Assembly (NCBI GenBank): GCA_009774655.1
Contig: VSOD01000018.1
Coordinates: 1 to 21,431 of the forward strand
From: Lachnospiraceae bacterium
GTDB lineage: Bacteria > Bacillota_A > Clostridia > Lachnospirales > Lachnospiraceae
DNA: 21,431 nt
Direction of reading: 5' to 3'
Each line of letters starts with the position of its first letter. Positions within the stretch are counted from its first letter, which is position 1. Under the pieces are notes generated by a model that saw only the letters and a program-made list of their open reading frames with translations, was not told the DNA's origin and searched no databases. The position numbers and the translations under genes are program-made. Below are positions 7,396 through 15,081 of this stretch, piece after piece.

Positions 7396-8358
7396 CTATG
7401 CCCACCACATCTGTGACGGATCTTCTCTGATGATCACATCCTTCAGGAACAGCACAGCTTTCTCCAACCCTTCCTTTTCCGACATCAAACCATCCTCATG
7501 CTCGATACTGAGCACATCATCATAGCCGGCTATCCGCAGTGCAGCAACTACATTTTTCCAGAATTCCTGACCATGTCCATATCCTATTGTACAAAACTGC
7601 CAGGACCTTTCTGCTTCTTCACTGTAAGCGACAGTATCCAATGCTCCCTTTCTTCCTGTGTTCAGGGCATCAATCCGACAATCTTTGGCATGGAAGTGAT
7701 AAATCGCATCCTTCAGTTCCCGGATGGATGCTACGATATCATTTCCCTGCCAGATCAAATGGCTTGGATCAAGGTTTGCCCCCATCACATTTCCAATTTC
7801 CTTGCGGATACGAAGCATGGATGCCGTATTATACACACAGAACCCAGGATGCATTTCAAGAGCAACTCTGACGCCGCTCTCGCTGGCGATCTGTCCTGCC
7901 TTCTGCCAATAAGGTAAAAGGCAGTCATTCCATTGATAATCCAGAACTTCGAGAAAATCCTCGGGCCAGGGACAGGTTACCCAGTTAGGATATTGTGAAG
8001 TCGGACTGTCACCGGGACACCCTGAAAACGTAATTACCTTTTTGATCCCCAACTCCTCGGCCAGATGCACAGTATCCACAAATTCCTCGTGACTTTTCAG
8101 CGCGATCTCCTTATTTGGATGGACTGGATTTCTGTGACAACTCAACGCATTGAGCTCAATACCGCAATCACTAAATAACGCCTTAAACGCCCTTAGCTTC
8201 TGCTTATTCCCCAAGAGCTCCTTTGGATTACAAAACTTATCCCCCGGAAAACCGCCTGCGCCCACTTCTGCGGCATCCACTCCGATCTTTTTCAAATATC
8301 TGAGTGCCTCTGGCAGTGTTTTCGCATACAAAGGCACTGTAACCACTCCTATCTTCAT
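7396..8358 (-). CDS. Sugar phosphate isomerase/epimerase (xylose-isomerase-like TIM barrel)
   Basis: A 320-residue single-domain TIM barrel of the AP endonuclease 2 / xylose-isomerase-like superfamily. The metal ligands are visible: E168 (ALEMHPG), D197 (NLDPSH), H223 (HFHAKD) and E286 (SIEHEDG). Members isomerise, epimerise or dehydrate sugars and polyols using a divalent metal; some act with Gfo/Idh oxidoreductases on 3-keto sugars, which fits this operon. The exact substrate cannot be read from sequence. It is the last gene of the operon. ATG 8358 overlaps the stop of the preceding epimerase gene by four bases (ATGA), which fixes the start and implies coupled translation; in-frame codons further upstream lie inside that gene. 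Confidence 0.9.
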   Translation of the reverse strand: MKIGVVTVPLYAKTLPEALRYLKKIGVDAAEVGAGGFPGDKFCNPKELLGNKQKLRAFKALFSDCGIELNALSCHRNPVHPNKEIALKSHEEFVDTVHLAEELGIKKVITFSGCPGDSPTSQYPNWVTCPWPEDFLEVLDYQWNDCLLPYWQKAGQIASESGVRVALEMHPGFCVYNTASMLRIRKEIGNVMGANLDPSHLIWQGNDIVASIRELKDAIYHFHAKDCRIDALNTGRKGALDTVAYSEEAERSWQFCTIGYGHGQEFWKNVVAALRIAGYDDVLSIEHEDGLMSEKEGLEKAVLFLKDVIIREDPSQMWWA

Positions 8359-9371
8359 CTCCCCACACCTTCCCTTTCTAACCACTTTTCTGCCCGCCGC
8401 TGTGCCTCGATTAGTTCATCTTCCCAACGGTATTGTCTGCAGTCAGGTATCCAACCATTCCTGTCCAGATAGTCCACCGCCCGCGCAAGTCCTTCCTCCA
8501 GCGTAGTGACCGGGCAAAATTCCGGAATATCTCTGGCAATCTTTTCCCCGGAATAGTATCCGTTATAAATAAAGTTACGACTTATCATCTCACTCACTTG
8601 AAATGTTCTGCTGCTCTCCATAATTTTCAATGGAATTTCCACCATAGCAACATTTTTTCCAAGCACCTGCATCATAGCACTGTGGTAGTCTCCCCAGTCA
8701 TAAGGTTTCAATCCACACAGATTATATACTTGTCCTTTACATTCCTCATGAGCAAAAGCGCCTGTAAAAGCACCTGCTGCATCATCCACATACAGAAAAT
8801 TCCTAAGAATCCTCAGATTTCCTGTAACGATCGGTCTACCTCTTCTGATACGATCTATCCAACTGTTGTCGGATGCGATCTGCCGCACAATAGTCTTCTG
8901 TCTTCCATACGTAACTGTCGGACGAAATATCGTCACCGGCAAATCCTCTTCCCGACTTTTTCGCAACAGAACTTCTTCCATCTCCTTCTTATGAATGCCA
9001 TACCGCCATTGCGGCCTGCATTGCATGTCTTCCCTGATCGGAATCTCTCTGCCGGCAAGCGCCCCATACACCGCACCACTGGAGATAACGATCAGATGCC
9101 TAAGCTGTGGGAATATCTCGCAGTCCTGTTCCGCGTCCTTCGCCGTAAAACAAGCAAGATCCACTACATACTCATACCCTCCTCCCTGCAGTACTGTACG
9201 AAACCCCTCGCGATCCTGCCGGTCTGCACATATCATCTGCACATCCGCAAACGGTATCACTGCCGGTCTGTTCCTCCCCAGGATTGTCACGTCATACCCG
9301 CATTGCAACAGCGCCTTCGTAACACTGTAGCCAATATTACCCAACCCGCCTATCACCAATGCCTTTCTCAT
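8355..9371 (-). CDS. NAD-dependent epimerase/dehydratase family protein
   Basis: A 338-residue extended short-chain dehydrogenase/reductase. The N-terminal Rossmann fold carries GGLGNIG (8-14). The catalytic set is S97/S98 (ISSGAVYG) and Y124-x3-K128 (YGIHK). The segment FLYVDDAAGAF followed by YNLCG is typical of nucleotide-sugar epimerases and related reductases. It probably oxidises or epimerises a sugar (or sugar-like acid) with NAD(P); whether it uses a nucleotide-sugar or a free catabolic intermediate is open, and the catabolic neighbours favour the latter. It starts 17 bases after the Fe-S lyase gene, with GGAAGGG about 8 bases before ATG 9371, and overlaps the next gene by ATGA. Confidence 0.87.
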   Translation of the reverse strand: MRKALVIGGLGNIGYSVTKALLQCGYDVTILGRNRPAVIPFADVQMICADRQDREGFRTVLQGGGYEYVVDLACFTAKDAEQDCEIFPQLRHLIVISSGAVYGALAGREIPIREDMQCRPQWRYGIHKKEMEEVLLRKSREEDLPVTIFRPTVTYGRQKTIVRQIASDNSWIDRIRRGRPIVTGNLRILRNFLYVDDAAGAFTGAFAHEECKGQVYNLCGLKPYDWGDYHSAMMQVLGKNVAMVEIPLKIMESSRTFQVSEMISRNFIYNGYYSGEKIARDIPEFCPVTTLEEGLARAVDYLDRNGWIPDCRQYRWEDELIEAQRRAEKWLEREGVGR

Positions 9372-9388
9372 ATCATTGTCCCTTCCCT

Positions 9389-10654
9389 CTATTTTTTCAG
9401 CATAATATTTAAGATAACCTGATTGGTCTGCTGCATCCCTTCCCGGCCAAGTTCACCCACCTCACGTATTGTATTCTCAATCCCCTTCTTAATAATACCT
9501 TCTCCATGTACGAACTCTCTACCTTCCTGCGCCATCTGAAAACCCATGATCCCAGCTTCCACAGCCATGGAAATCTTCGCCGCGCAGGACGGCTTAGCAC
9601 CGTCACAGATCGTACCGGACAAAATGGCAAGTCCGTTCACTACCGTATGCTCAATAACGCTCAAACCGGCATCATGCAGATATGCTACGCCTGCGCCGGC
9701 TGCGCATCCCGCACAGACAGCGCCACAGTAAGCCGATAGACATCCAATTTCCTGTTTGATACGGATAGCCGTCAAATTAGCCAGCACCAGCGCCCGTATT
9801 TCCTGCTCTCTTCCTGCATGCAGGGCCTGTGCATATTCCACTACAGGCATGGTGACCGTTATCCCCTGGTTACCGCTTCCGGAATTGATAACTGCCGGTA
9901 GTTCGCAACCGCTCATGCGCGCATCTGACCCTGCGGCGGCCCTGGCTCTCGCCCGCATCAAAGTATCCTGTTCACCGGCATGCTTCCACTGAATTCTGCC
10001 GATCTGTGCACCCCAGTTTCCTTCCAATCCTGCCCGCGACAGTGCAGTATTATATAAAATCTGTCTTTCTATGATATCCTGCACCAAACACAGATCACAT
10101 GTCGATGCAAACTCAAAAATCTCGCTGATGCTCATAGGACTGCCCTGCACCTCATCTGTCATACCTGTTTCCTGCTGATAGCAGATCTCCCCATCTTTTT
10201 TCGTCTGTACCACGTTGGTGTGATGCCCACAAATATGTACACTGCTACTGTGTTCTTCCTTTTCAAATTCCAGCGTAATGTCAAAGAGTTCCTCTGTCCT
10301 GGCCAGCCTCACCTGAATTGGGCATTCCTTCATAAAAGACTCGATACGTTCCCCAGCACCTTCTGCTGCGCCCGAAAGCACTTCCAATTTTTTGTCTGCT
10401 ATACCTTCCACGACCCCTGCCGCGATTGCCGCTTCAATCCCTTTCAGGCCACCGGTATTTGGCACCGTCACACTCTTTGCATTCTTGATGATGCTGCCAC
10501 TTATAAATGCCTCGATCTTCTGCGGCCTGCCATCCAGCAAATCCCTGGCCAACGCCGAAGCGTAAGCCAAAGCAATCGGCTCAGTACAGCCAGAGGCGGG
10601 TATAAGTTCCCGCCTCAGAATATCTGTGTAATACATGTAAGTCTTCTTATCCAT
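9389..10654 (-). CDS. L-cysteine desulfidase family protein (UPF0597 / CyuA-like, [4Fe-4S] lyase)
   Basis: A 421-residue protein of the family formerly called UPF0597, related to the alpha part of iron-sulfur L-serine dehydratases. Characterised members split L-cysteine into pyruvate, ammonia and sulfide. Visible family marks: SGCTEP (C23), SGSGNQG (258-264), CGAVCAGCAAG (C310, C314, C317) and CDGAKPSC (C350, C357). C23, C310, C350 and C357 are the likely cluster ligands. The substrate could be cysteine, serine or a beta-substituted derivative. It lies 7 bases after the UroD-like gene. ATG 10654 is preferred; an in-frame TTG at 10678 would overlap that gene and has no better site. It shares the operon with a dipeptidase and a peptide importer, consistent with using a cysteine- or serine-containing product. 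Confidence 0.87.
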   Translation of the reverse strand: MDKKTYMYYTDILRRELIPASGCTEPIALAYASALARDLLDGRPQKIEAFISGSIIKNAKSVTVPNTGGLKGIEAAIAAGVVEGIADKKLEVLSGAAEGAGERIESFMKECPIQVRLARTEELFDITLEFEKEEHSSSVHICGHHTNVVQTKKDGEICYQQETGMTDEVQGSPMSISEIFEFASTCDLCLVQDIIERQILYNTALSRAGLEGNWGAQIGRIQWKHAGEQDTLMRARARAAAGSDARMSGCELPAVINSGSGNQGITVTMPVVEYAQALHAGREQEIRALVLANLTAIRIKQEIGCLSAYCGAVCAGCAAGAGVAYLHDAGLSVIEHTVVNGLAILSGTICDGAKPSCAAKISMAVEAGIMGFQMAQEGREFVHGEGIIKKGIENTIREVGELGREGMQQTNQVILNIMLKK

Positions 10655-10661
10655 AGTCTTA

Positions 10662-11729
10662 TCACTGCTCTGCAGCAATGTCCTCCATCACTTCATGCCA
10701 GACTACAAACCGATGCGTTGTCTCCCGGTTGAACTCACACCCGCCTGACACGATCAACTTCGTTCCCGCCTGACGGATCGCCTCCTCCGTCTTCGCACGT
10801 AGTACAGCCTTCACCTTATCCCGGTTCGCACCATAGAAATCACTGTTACGGTCTATACCGCCCATCAGTACCTTGTCCGTCATTGCCCTCACCTCTGCCA
10901 GAGACGGATTTGACGGAGACTGGTCTTCCCAGTTAATCGCCTGCACAGGCAGTGTCACCATATCTTTCATACGCAGATTTTCCATACCGCATACATGCAG
11001 CATAGTAAACCACGCTCTCCCCTGCACAGCCTCCAGCGCCCGGACATCATAAGGACGGATGAATTTAAAATAGTCTTCTTCACTACAGAAATCCGTATGG
11101 TCACCGCCCGGACAATAGAAAAATCCATCAGCGCCCATATCCAGGAAACCATTCATCACATCTATGATCTGATCAGTCAGGACATCCATTACATGAAAAT
11201 ATTCCTCTTCATGCGCATGAATAAAATCCATGATGTTCTCGCCTACAAAACTCTCACCCTGATAAATCCCTGTGCCTGGTGCATAGCCGCAAAGCTGCGT
11301 CAACATTCTCATCGGTCCGAAAATAGTTGGTAGCACCGGCACTGTCTTTTGAAAATGGTCGCAGATTGCCTTAACGCTCTGCATCTCTCGTCCAAATGCA
11401 CCTTCGAATACATTTTTCTTTGTCACATTCCTCCAGTCCTCCAAGCTGTTAAACGCATTTTTCACAGTCTTCTTAAAACCGGCATCGTCACTGTTTTCCG
11501 GCTCTGCAATGATCTGCCCGAAATCCTCCGCATTATACAGGCCATTCTGCATCACCTTGATCACATCAAAATCATGCTGCGTCTCATAGGCGATGATCGC
11601 CTTGGAGAAATCGTTCACATTGCGATCCTCCAGATTTAGGTGCGGTCCCCATGCAATAAAGGGAATTCTGTCTACCGGCCTTCCTTCTAAAACAGCCTTG
11701 ATACGTTCGGTATGTGTCATTTTATCCAT
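10662..11729 (-). CDS. Uroporphyrinogen-decarboxylase-like (methyltransferase-type) protein
   Basis: A 355-residue protein of the UroD / MtaA superfamily. It begins MTHTERIKAVLEGRPVDRIPF, typical of the catabolic, non-haem branch. It carries H245-x-C247 (LHVCG) and C331 (SGGCEF), the His-x-Cys-xn-Cys zinc set of corrinoid-linked methyltransferases such as MtaA and CmuA. It is therefore unlikely to be a haem-pathway decarboxylase; no other haem or corrinoid gene is near. A methyl- or other group-transfer role on the imported substrate is inferred. GGAGG lies 8 bases before ATG 11729; a GTG-started extension to 11822 would run through the hairpin region and is rejected. The 215-base leader before it is the longest gap inside the operon and is described separately. 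Confidence 0.87.
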   Translation of the reverse strand: MDKMTHTERIKAVLEGRPVDRIPFIAWGPHLNLEDRNVNDFSKAIIAYETQHDFDVIKVMQNGLYNAEDFGQIIAEPENSDDAGFKKTVKNAFNSLEDWRNVTKKNVFEGAFGREMQSVKAICDHFQKTVPVLPTIFGPMRMLTQLCGYAPGTGIYQGESFVGENIMDFIHAHEEEYFHVMDVLTDQIIDVMNGFLDMGADGFFYCPGGDHTDFCSEEDYFKFIRPYDVRALEAVQGRAWFTMLHVCGMENLRMKDMVTLPVQAINWEDQSPSNPSLAEVRAMTDKVLMGGIDRNSDFYGANRDKVKAVLRAKTEEAIRQAGTKLIVSGGCEFNRETTHRFVVWHEVMEDIAAEQ

Positions 11730-11771
11730 CTTTTCCTCCTCCATGCCGAAGCATTTTTTTGCGGAGGCTGC

Positions 11772-11794
11772 GAGCCAAATTTCAAATTTGGCTC
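11772..11794. repeat. Near-perfect palindrome, 11-base arms
   Basis: GAGCCAAATTT, a single C, then AAATTTGGCTC. It extends imperfectly outward (TGC on one side, TGCA on the other). It has no T tract in either direction, so a simple terminator is unlikely. Confidence 0.8.
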
Positions 11795-11805
11795 TGCAAT
11801 TTCGA

Positions 11806-11826
11806 GTTTGTGGCTCCGGCACAAAC
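11806..11826. repeat. Hairpin with 7-base arms
   Basis: GTTTGTG (11806-11812) and CACAAAC (11820-11826) with a GCTCCGG loop, directly next to the palindrome at 11772-11794. Confidence 0.6.
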
Positions 11827-11832
11827 CCGCAG

Positions 11833-11865
11833 TTGAAAAATCAGCATATCAATGTGATTTTTCAA
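11833..11865. repeat. Hairpin with 11-base arms
   Basis: TTGAAAAATCA (11833-11843) and TGATTTTTCAA (11855-11865) with an 11-base loop. The T-rich arm could cause pausing. It lies 79 bases after the stop of the substrate-binding protein gene and may limit or protect that transcript. Confidence 0.7.
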
Positions 11866-11897
11866 TCTTTCCTCCATTCTGAAGCGTCACAAATTCT

Positions 11898-11915
11898 AAC
11901 TGAACCTGTTCAGTT
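11898..11915. promoter_or_regulatory. Palindrome between binding-protein and UroD-like genes
   Basis: AACTGAAC, two bases, GTTCAGTT: a perfect 8-base inverted repeat. It could be an operator or a short RNA hairpin. The GAAC/GTTC halves are only two bases apart, so it is not a LexA box. Confidence 0.45.
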
Positions 11916-11944
11916 TGTTGAGTAAATTGCTCATCAGAGAATGG

Positions 11945-13621
11945 TTACTGTACTTTCCACTCCCAATATTTCCATGATTTAATAGAAAAATCTTCAAAAG
12001 GAACCTCTGTCAATCTTCCGTTATAGGCGAAGAGCTGATCTTTATGATACAGGAATGCCATCGGCACCTCCGCTACCAGCCGACGCTGTAATTCATAATA
12101 AGGTTCACAGCGCTCTTCAAAGGTCGCACCCTGAAGGCCGCGGTTATACAGTTCTGCCCAGCTTGTGTCTGTCATGTGGGTCCATCCATTTGGAATTACG
12201 TTAAAGTATCCGGAACTCTCACTTGGTTCAAACGGAGCTGAAGCAGAACCCATGATCGCAAAATCATAATCGCCATCCATCAGTCTGGAACTGATCGTCG
12301 CCATATCCCCTGTCTCCACCGTAATATTGATCCCTACTTCCGCCAGCATCTGCTGCAGCATTACAGCCACATTACAGCGAAGTTCCTGATCCGCCTGCAC
12401 CAGGCACACCAGATCACGGTCCTGATCCCATGTCGTCTGAGAAAGCATTTCCTTAGCCAGTTCTGGGTCATAAGCATTGCCCTCTATTCCTTCCAGACGG
12501 TACGGATTATCGGGATAGATCGCACTGATCGCCACCTGGCCATAACCATGCAGAAGATTATCTATGATCGCCTGCTTGTCAATTGCATGATCCACCGCAA
12601 CACGGAAAGTGGCATCATACTTTTCATTATCCATAAAAAGGTGATCATTCTGGAATCCGGGAATTTCCAGAGTATTCATGGATGCATCCTGCTTTGCCAG
12701 CTCATAGTCATTATAGGACATCAACGATCCGTAAACAGTGGAGTCCACTTCTCCTGACATCATTGCCGATAAAATATTGTTGGCTGGGATCACGCGGATG
12801 ATCAGGCGGTCAAAATCAGGCCTGCCCAGATAATACTCATCAAAGGCCGTGTATTCCATACGTTCTCCGGAAATATAAGAGTCAAACTTAAACGGTCCTG
12901 ATCCAACAGGGTTCTCCCAGAAAGGATCACTTGTCAGGCTTGCAGCAGGAATGTCCTTCAGGCAGTGCTCCGGAACTACCAGCGCAAAGCGGAATGTATA
13001 GAAGAAATTCAGCAACGTAGTCGGCTGTTTCAACGTAAATTCCACTGTCTCATCATCAACTGCCTTAATTCCGAATGCATCCGCATCGGTGATGATACCT
13101 GCATCATCAGTTCCTGTGATCAGGCGGCAGGTCCGTTCTGCTTCAACCTCAGAATTGCTTAACATTGAGTAAGTAAAAACAATATCATTTGCAGTTACCT
13201 TCTCGCCATCATGCCATTTGGCATCCGGATTCAGTTTTCCGGTGATTGTCAAGCCGTCTTCGGACTGCTCCCAGCTCTGCAGCAGACGCGGTGTGATCTC
13301 ACCATCTGCATTGACATTGACCAGCGTGTCAAAAACCGGATAGGAGAATGCAATCTGTGCATCTTTCGTCACCCAGGTCAAAGGACACATGGACATCCAT
13401 GCAGCCGTTGCCGCCAATGTAACTACCTTCTCACCACCGGCCTCCTCTTTGGCCGCCGGCTTTTCTGCCTCCTGCGTACTGCCGTCCGGCTTTTCAGCCG
13501 CCACATTCTCTTCTGCGGCGCTGTCCGCTGCCGGCGGATTTTCCGCCGCCTGTCCACAGGCTGTAAGCCCCAGAACTGCTGCCATACAAAGTGCCATCAG
13601 TTTCACAATCTTCTTTTTCAT
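11945..13621 (-). CDS. ABC transporter substrate-binding lipoprotein, peptide/oligopeptide family 5
   Basis: A 558-residue lipoprotein. The signal peptide MKKKIVKLMALCMAAVLGLTAC ends in lipobox LTAC with C22 as the lipidated residue. An Ala/Glu/Pro-rich linker (about 24-75) follows, then a family 5 solute-binding domain: PVFDTLV, LLQSWEQSEDGLTITGKLNPDAKWHDGEKVTANDIVFTYS (the family signature region), and GSGPFKFDSY. Members bind peptides, but also nickel, haem, opines and oligosaccharides, so the ligand is open. It delivers ligand to the permeases and ATPases encoded upstream in this operon. GGAGG lies 8 bases before ATG 13621; upstream in-frame starts would overlap the dipeptidase gene. It lies 52 bases after that gene and is followed by hairpins that could raise its transcript level relative to downstream genes. 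Confidence 0.95.
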   Translation of the reverse strand: MKKKIVKLMALCMAAVLGLTACGQAAENPPAADSAAEENVAAEKPDGSTQEAEKPAAKEEAGGEKVVTLAATAAWMSMCPLTWVTKDAQIAFSYPVFDTLVNVNADGEITPRLLQSWEQSEDGLTITGKLNPDAKWHDGEKVTANDIVFTYSMLSNSEVEAERTCRLITGTDDAGIITDADAFGIKAVDDETVEFTLKQPTTLLNFFYTFRFALVVPEHCLKDIPAASLTSDPFWENPVGSGPFKFDSYISGERMEYTAFDEYYLGRPDFDRLIIRVIPANNILSAMMSGEVDSTVYGSLMSYNDYELAKQDASMNTLEIPGFQNDHLFMDNEKYDATFRVAVDHAIDKQAIIDNLLHGYGQVAISAIYPDNPYRLEGIEGNAYDPELAKEMLSQTTWDQDRDLVCLVQADQELRCNVAVMLQQMLAEVGINITVETGDMATISSRLMDGDYDFAIMGSASAPFEPSESSGYFNVIPNGWTHMTDTSWAELYNRGLQGATFEERCEPYYELQRRLVAEVPMAFLYHKDQLFAYNGRLTEVPFEDFSIKSWKYWEWKVQ

Positions 13622-13673
13622 TCGTGTTTCCTCCATTCTTTTATTCTCAAGCCGGCTGATCCCGGCAGTGAGT

Positions 13674-15077
13674 TCATTCCTTAAAATATGCATCCAGCCG
13701 AAGCAGCGCAATGACATACACTTTCATGGCCTGTGTCAGATGTTCTATACATATTGCCTCATCAATCCCATGAGGCGAACCAAAAGGATTTCGATAGTCC
13801 ATGATCCCCGGACCGTAGGGAAGCGCATTCGGGAACTTTCTCGCGTGAGTTCCCCCGCCCATCACATAAGGTTCATACTGTCTTTCCAGAAACTCATGAC
13901 ATGTATCTAAAAGCAGTTTCGGCACCGGCAGTTCCGGAGACGTAAATCGTGGATCGCTGTACTCAAGATTCTCCAGCAGTATCCCCAGTTCTCCGCAGCG
14001 TTCCTGCAGCTTACACAACAGTTCCTCCGAATTCTGCTCCACCGCATAACGGACATTAATATTCTGACGTATCATGCCCTCCTCCATGCGGATCATCCCG
14101 CCGACGCAGGTTGTCTTTCCTGACAGTGCATCCTCCTTGTCAATCCGAAGTCCGACCCCATAGTCATCACAGAAACACTCCCGCAGAGTATGCAGCCGCC
14201 GCGCTGTCTGACCCGTCACAAGTCCATAGTCACTCAGAAGAGCCAATAACCTGTATATGGCGTTCTCCCCTTCATGCGGTACAAACGCATGCGCTGCTTT
14301 TCCATAGGCACGAATTGTTACCTCGTCTCCTTCCATTAAGATTTCCACCTCCGGCCGTTCCTGCTGCAGGTATCTGACTGCCTCTGCCGAAACATCTTTC
14401 AGCCGTGCCCATGCTGTATCCGGAACCGAGTTGGAGGCAACGCCTCCGCTGATGTCCAGCAGATTACCCTCCCCCGCAGGAAATACCAAATCAGCCGTGA
14501 GGATTCCCTTCTCACCTATGCACATGGCCCATCCGCCATCACAGATCAAGGTGTATTCAGGCGGACAGTGTCCTTTCAGATAATGCTCAACATCCTTCAT
14601 TCCGGCTTCCTCATTAAAACCGATGATCAGCCTGAGCGTATGTGTCATAGAAAGCCCCAGTTCCTTCATGCATCGCAGTACATACAATGACATCATGGCA
14701 GGTCCTTTATTGTCACTGCTTCCGCGGCCGATTACGAATCCGTCCCTGTGAACGGAACGATACGGTTCGTAATGCCACCCGCTCCCCGCCGGAACAACAT
14801 CCATATGTCCCAAAATCCCCAGCTCCTTCTTATCTATTCCCGGATACAGAATGCTTATACAATAGTAATCATCGTTCTGTATCTCAAATCCATACTGCTC
14901 TCCCAGCGAAAGCATCAGATCCGCACATTCTTTACAACCCGTTCCCATTGCATAACCGCCTTCCCCCGGTCTGCTCACACTTTCACAGTCCACCGCCCGC
15001 ATCAGGTCACGCACAAGTTCCTCTTCATGTTCTTTCGCCCACTGGTCGATACGCCGGGCCAGTTCTCTTTCTGTCAT
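13674..15077 (-). CDS. M20 family metallodipeptidase (PepV / Sapep type)
   Basis: A 467-residue cytoplasmic peptidase, the usual length of PepV-type dipeptidases. The two-metal site is complete: H91 and D93 (GHMDVVP), D122 (GSSDNKGP), E156/E157 (NEEAG), D180 (ICDGGW) and H436 (HGIDE). The lid/dimerisation-like insert follows D180. The family cleaves dipeptides, some with unusual bonds such as beta-Ala-His or Cys-Gly, using zinc or manganese. Inside an operon with a peptide-type importer it most likely cleaves the imported compound. AAGGAG lies 7 bases before ATG 15077, and the gene starts 4 bases after the stop of the ATPase gene, so translation is probably coupled. Confidence 0.93.
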   Translation of the reverse strand: MTERELARRIDQWAKEHEEELVRDLMRAVDCESVSRPGEGGYAMGTGCKECADLMLSLGEQYGFEIQNDDYYCISILYPGIDKKELGILGHMDVVPAGSGWHYEPYRSVHRDGFVIGRGSSDNKGPAMMSLYVLRCMKELGLSMTHTLRLIIGFNEEAGMKDVEHYLKGHCPPEYTLICDGGWAMCIGEKGILTADLVFPAGEGNLLDISGGVASNSVPDTAWARLKDVSAEAVRYLQQERPEVEILMEGDEVTIRAYGKAAHAFVPHEGENAIYRLLALLSDYGLVTGQTARRLHTLRECFCDDYGVGLRIDKEDALSGKTTCVGGMIRMEEGMIRQNINVRYAVEQNSEELLCKLQERCGELGILLENLEYSDPRFTSPELPVPKLLLDTCHEFLERQYEPYVMGGGTHARKFPNALPYGPGIMDYRNPFGSPHGIDEAICIEHLTQAMKVYVIALLRLDAYFKE

Positions 15078-15081
15078 CTTC

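Larger units (their letters stand above)
11738..11885. repeat. Hairpin-rich block flanked by an imperfect 15-base direct repeat
   Basis: CCTCCATGCCGAAGC (11738-11752) and CCTCCATTCTGAAGC (11871-11885) are 13/15 identical, 133 bases apart and in the same direction. The downstream copy holds the ribosome site of the UroD-like gene (GGAGG on the minus strand). Between them lie three hairpins. The layout suggests a small palindromic element inserted or duplicated in the leader. Whether copies exist elsewhere cannot be seen here. Confidence 0.5.

Noticed and set aside
8433..9422. A 329-codon plus-strand open frame opposite the NAD-dependent epimerase.
   Set aside because: No recognisable domain, and the minus-strand gene has intact GxxGxxG and Y-x3-K motifs and coupled starts.
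11730..11822. N-terminal extension of the UroD-like protein from GTG 11822.
   Set aside because: The extension translates the palindromes, while GGAGG before ATG 11729 and the usual family N-terminus support the shorter form.
11782..11877. A 31-codon minus-strand frame in the leader of the UroD-like gene, starting at ATG 11877.
   Set aside because: It runs through the hairpin block, has no ribosome site for its ATG (the GGAGG is inside it) and resembles no known leader peptide. A TTG start at 11865 would have a site, but evidence is too thin.
11898..11915. A LexA box at the palindrome AACTGAAC..GTTCAGTT.
   Set aside because: The GAAC and GTTC halves are separated by two bases, not four.
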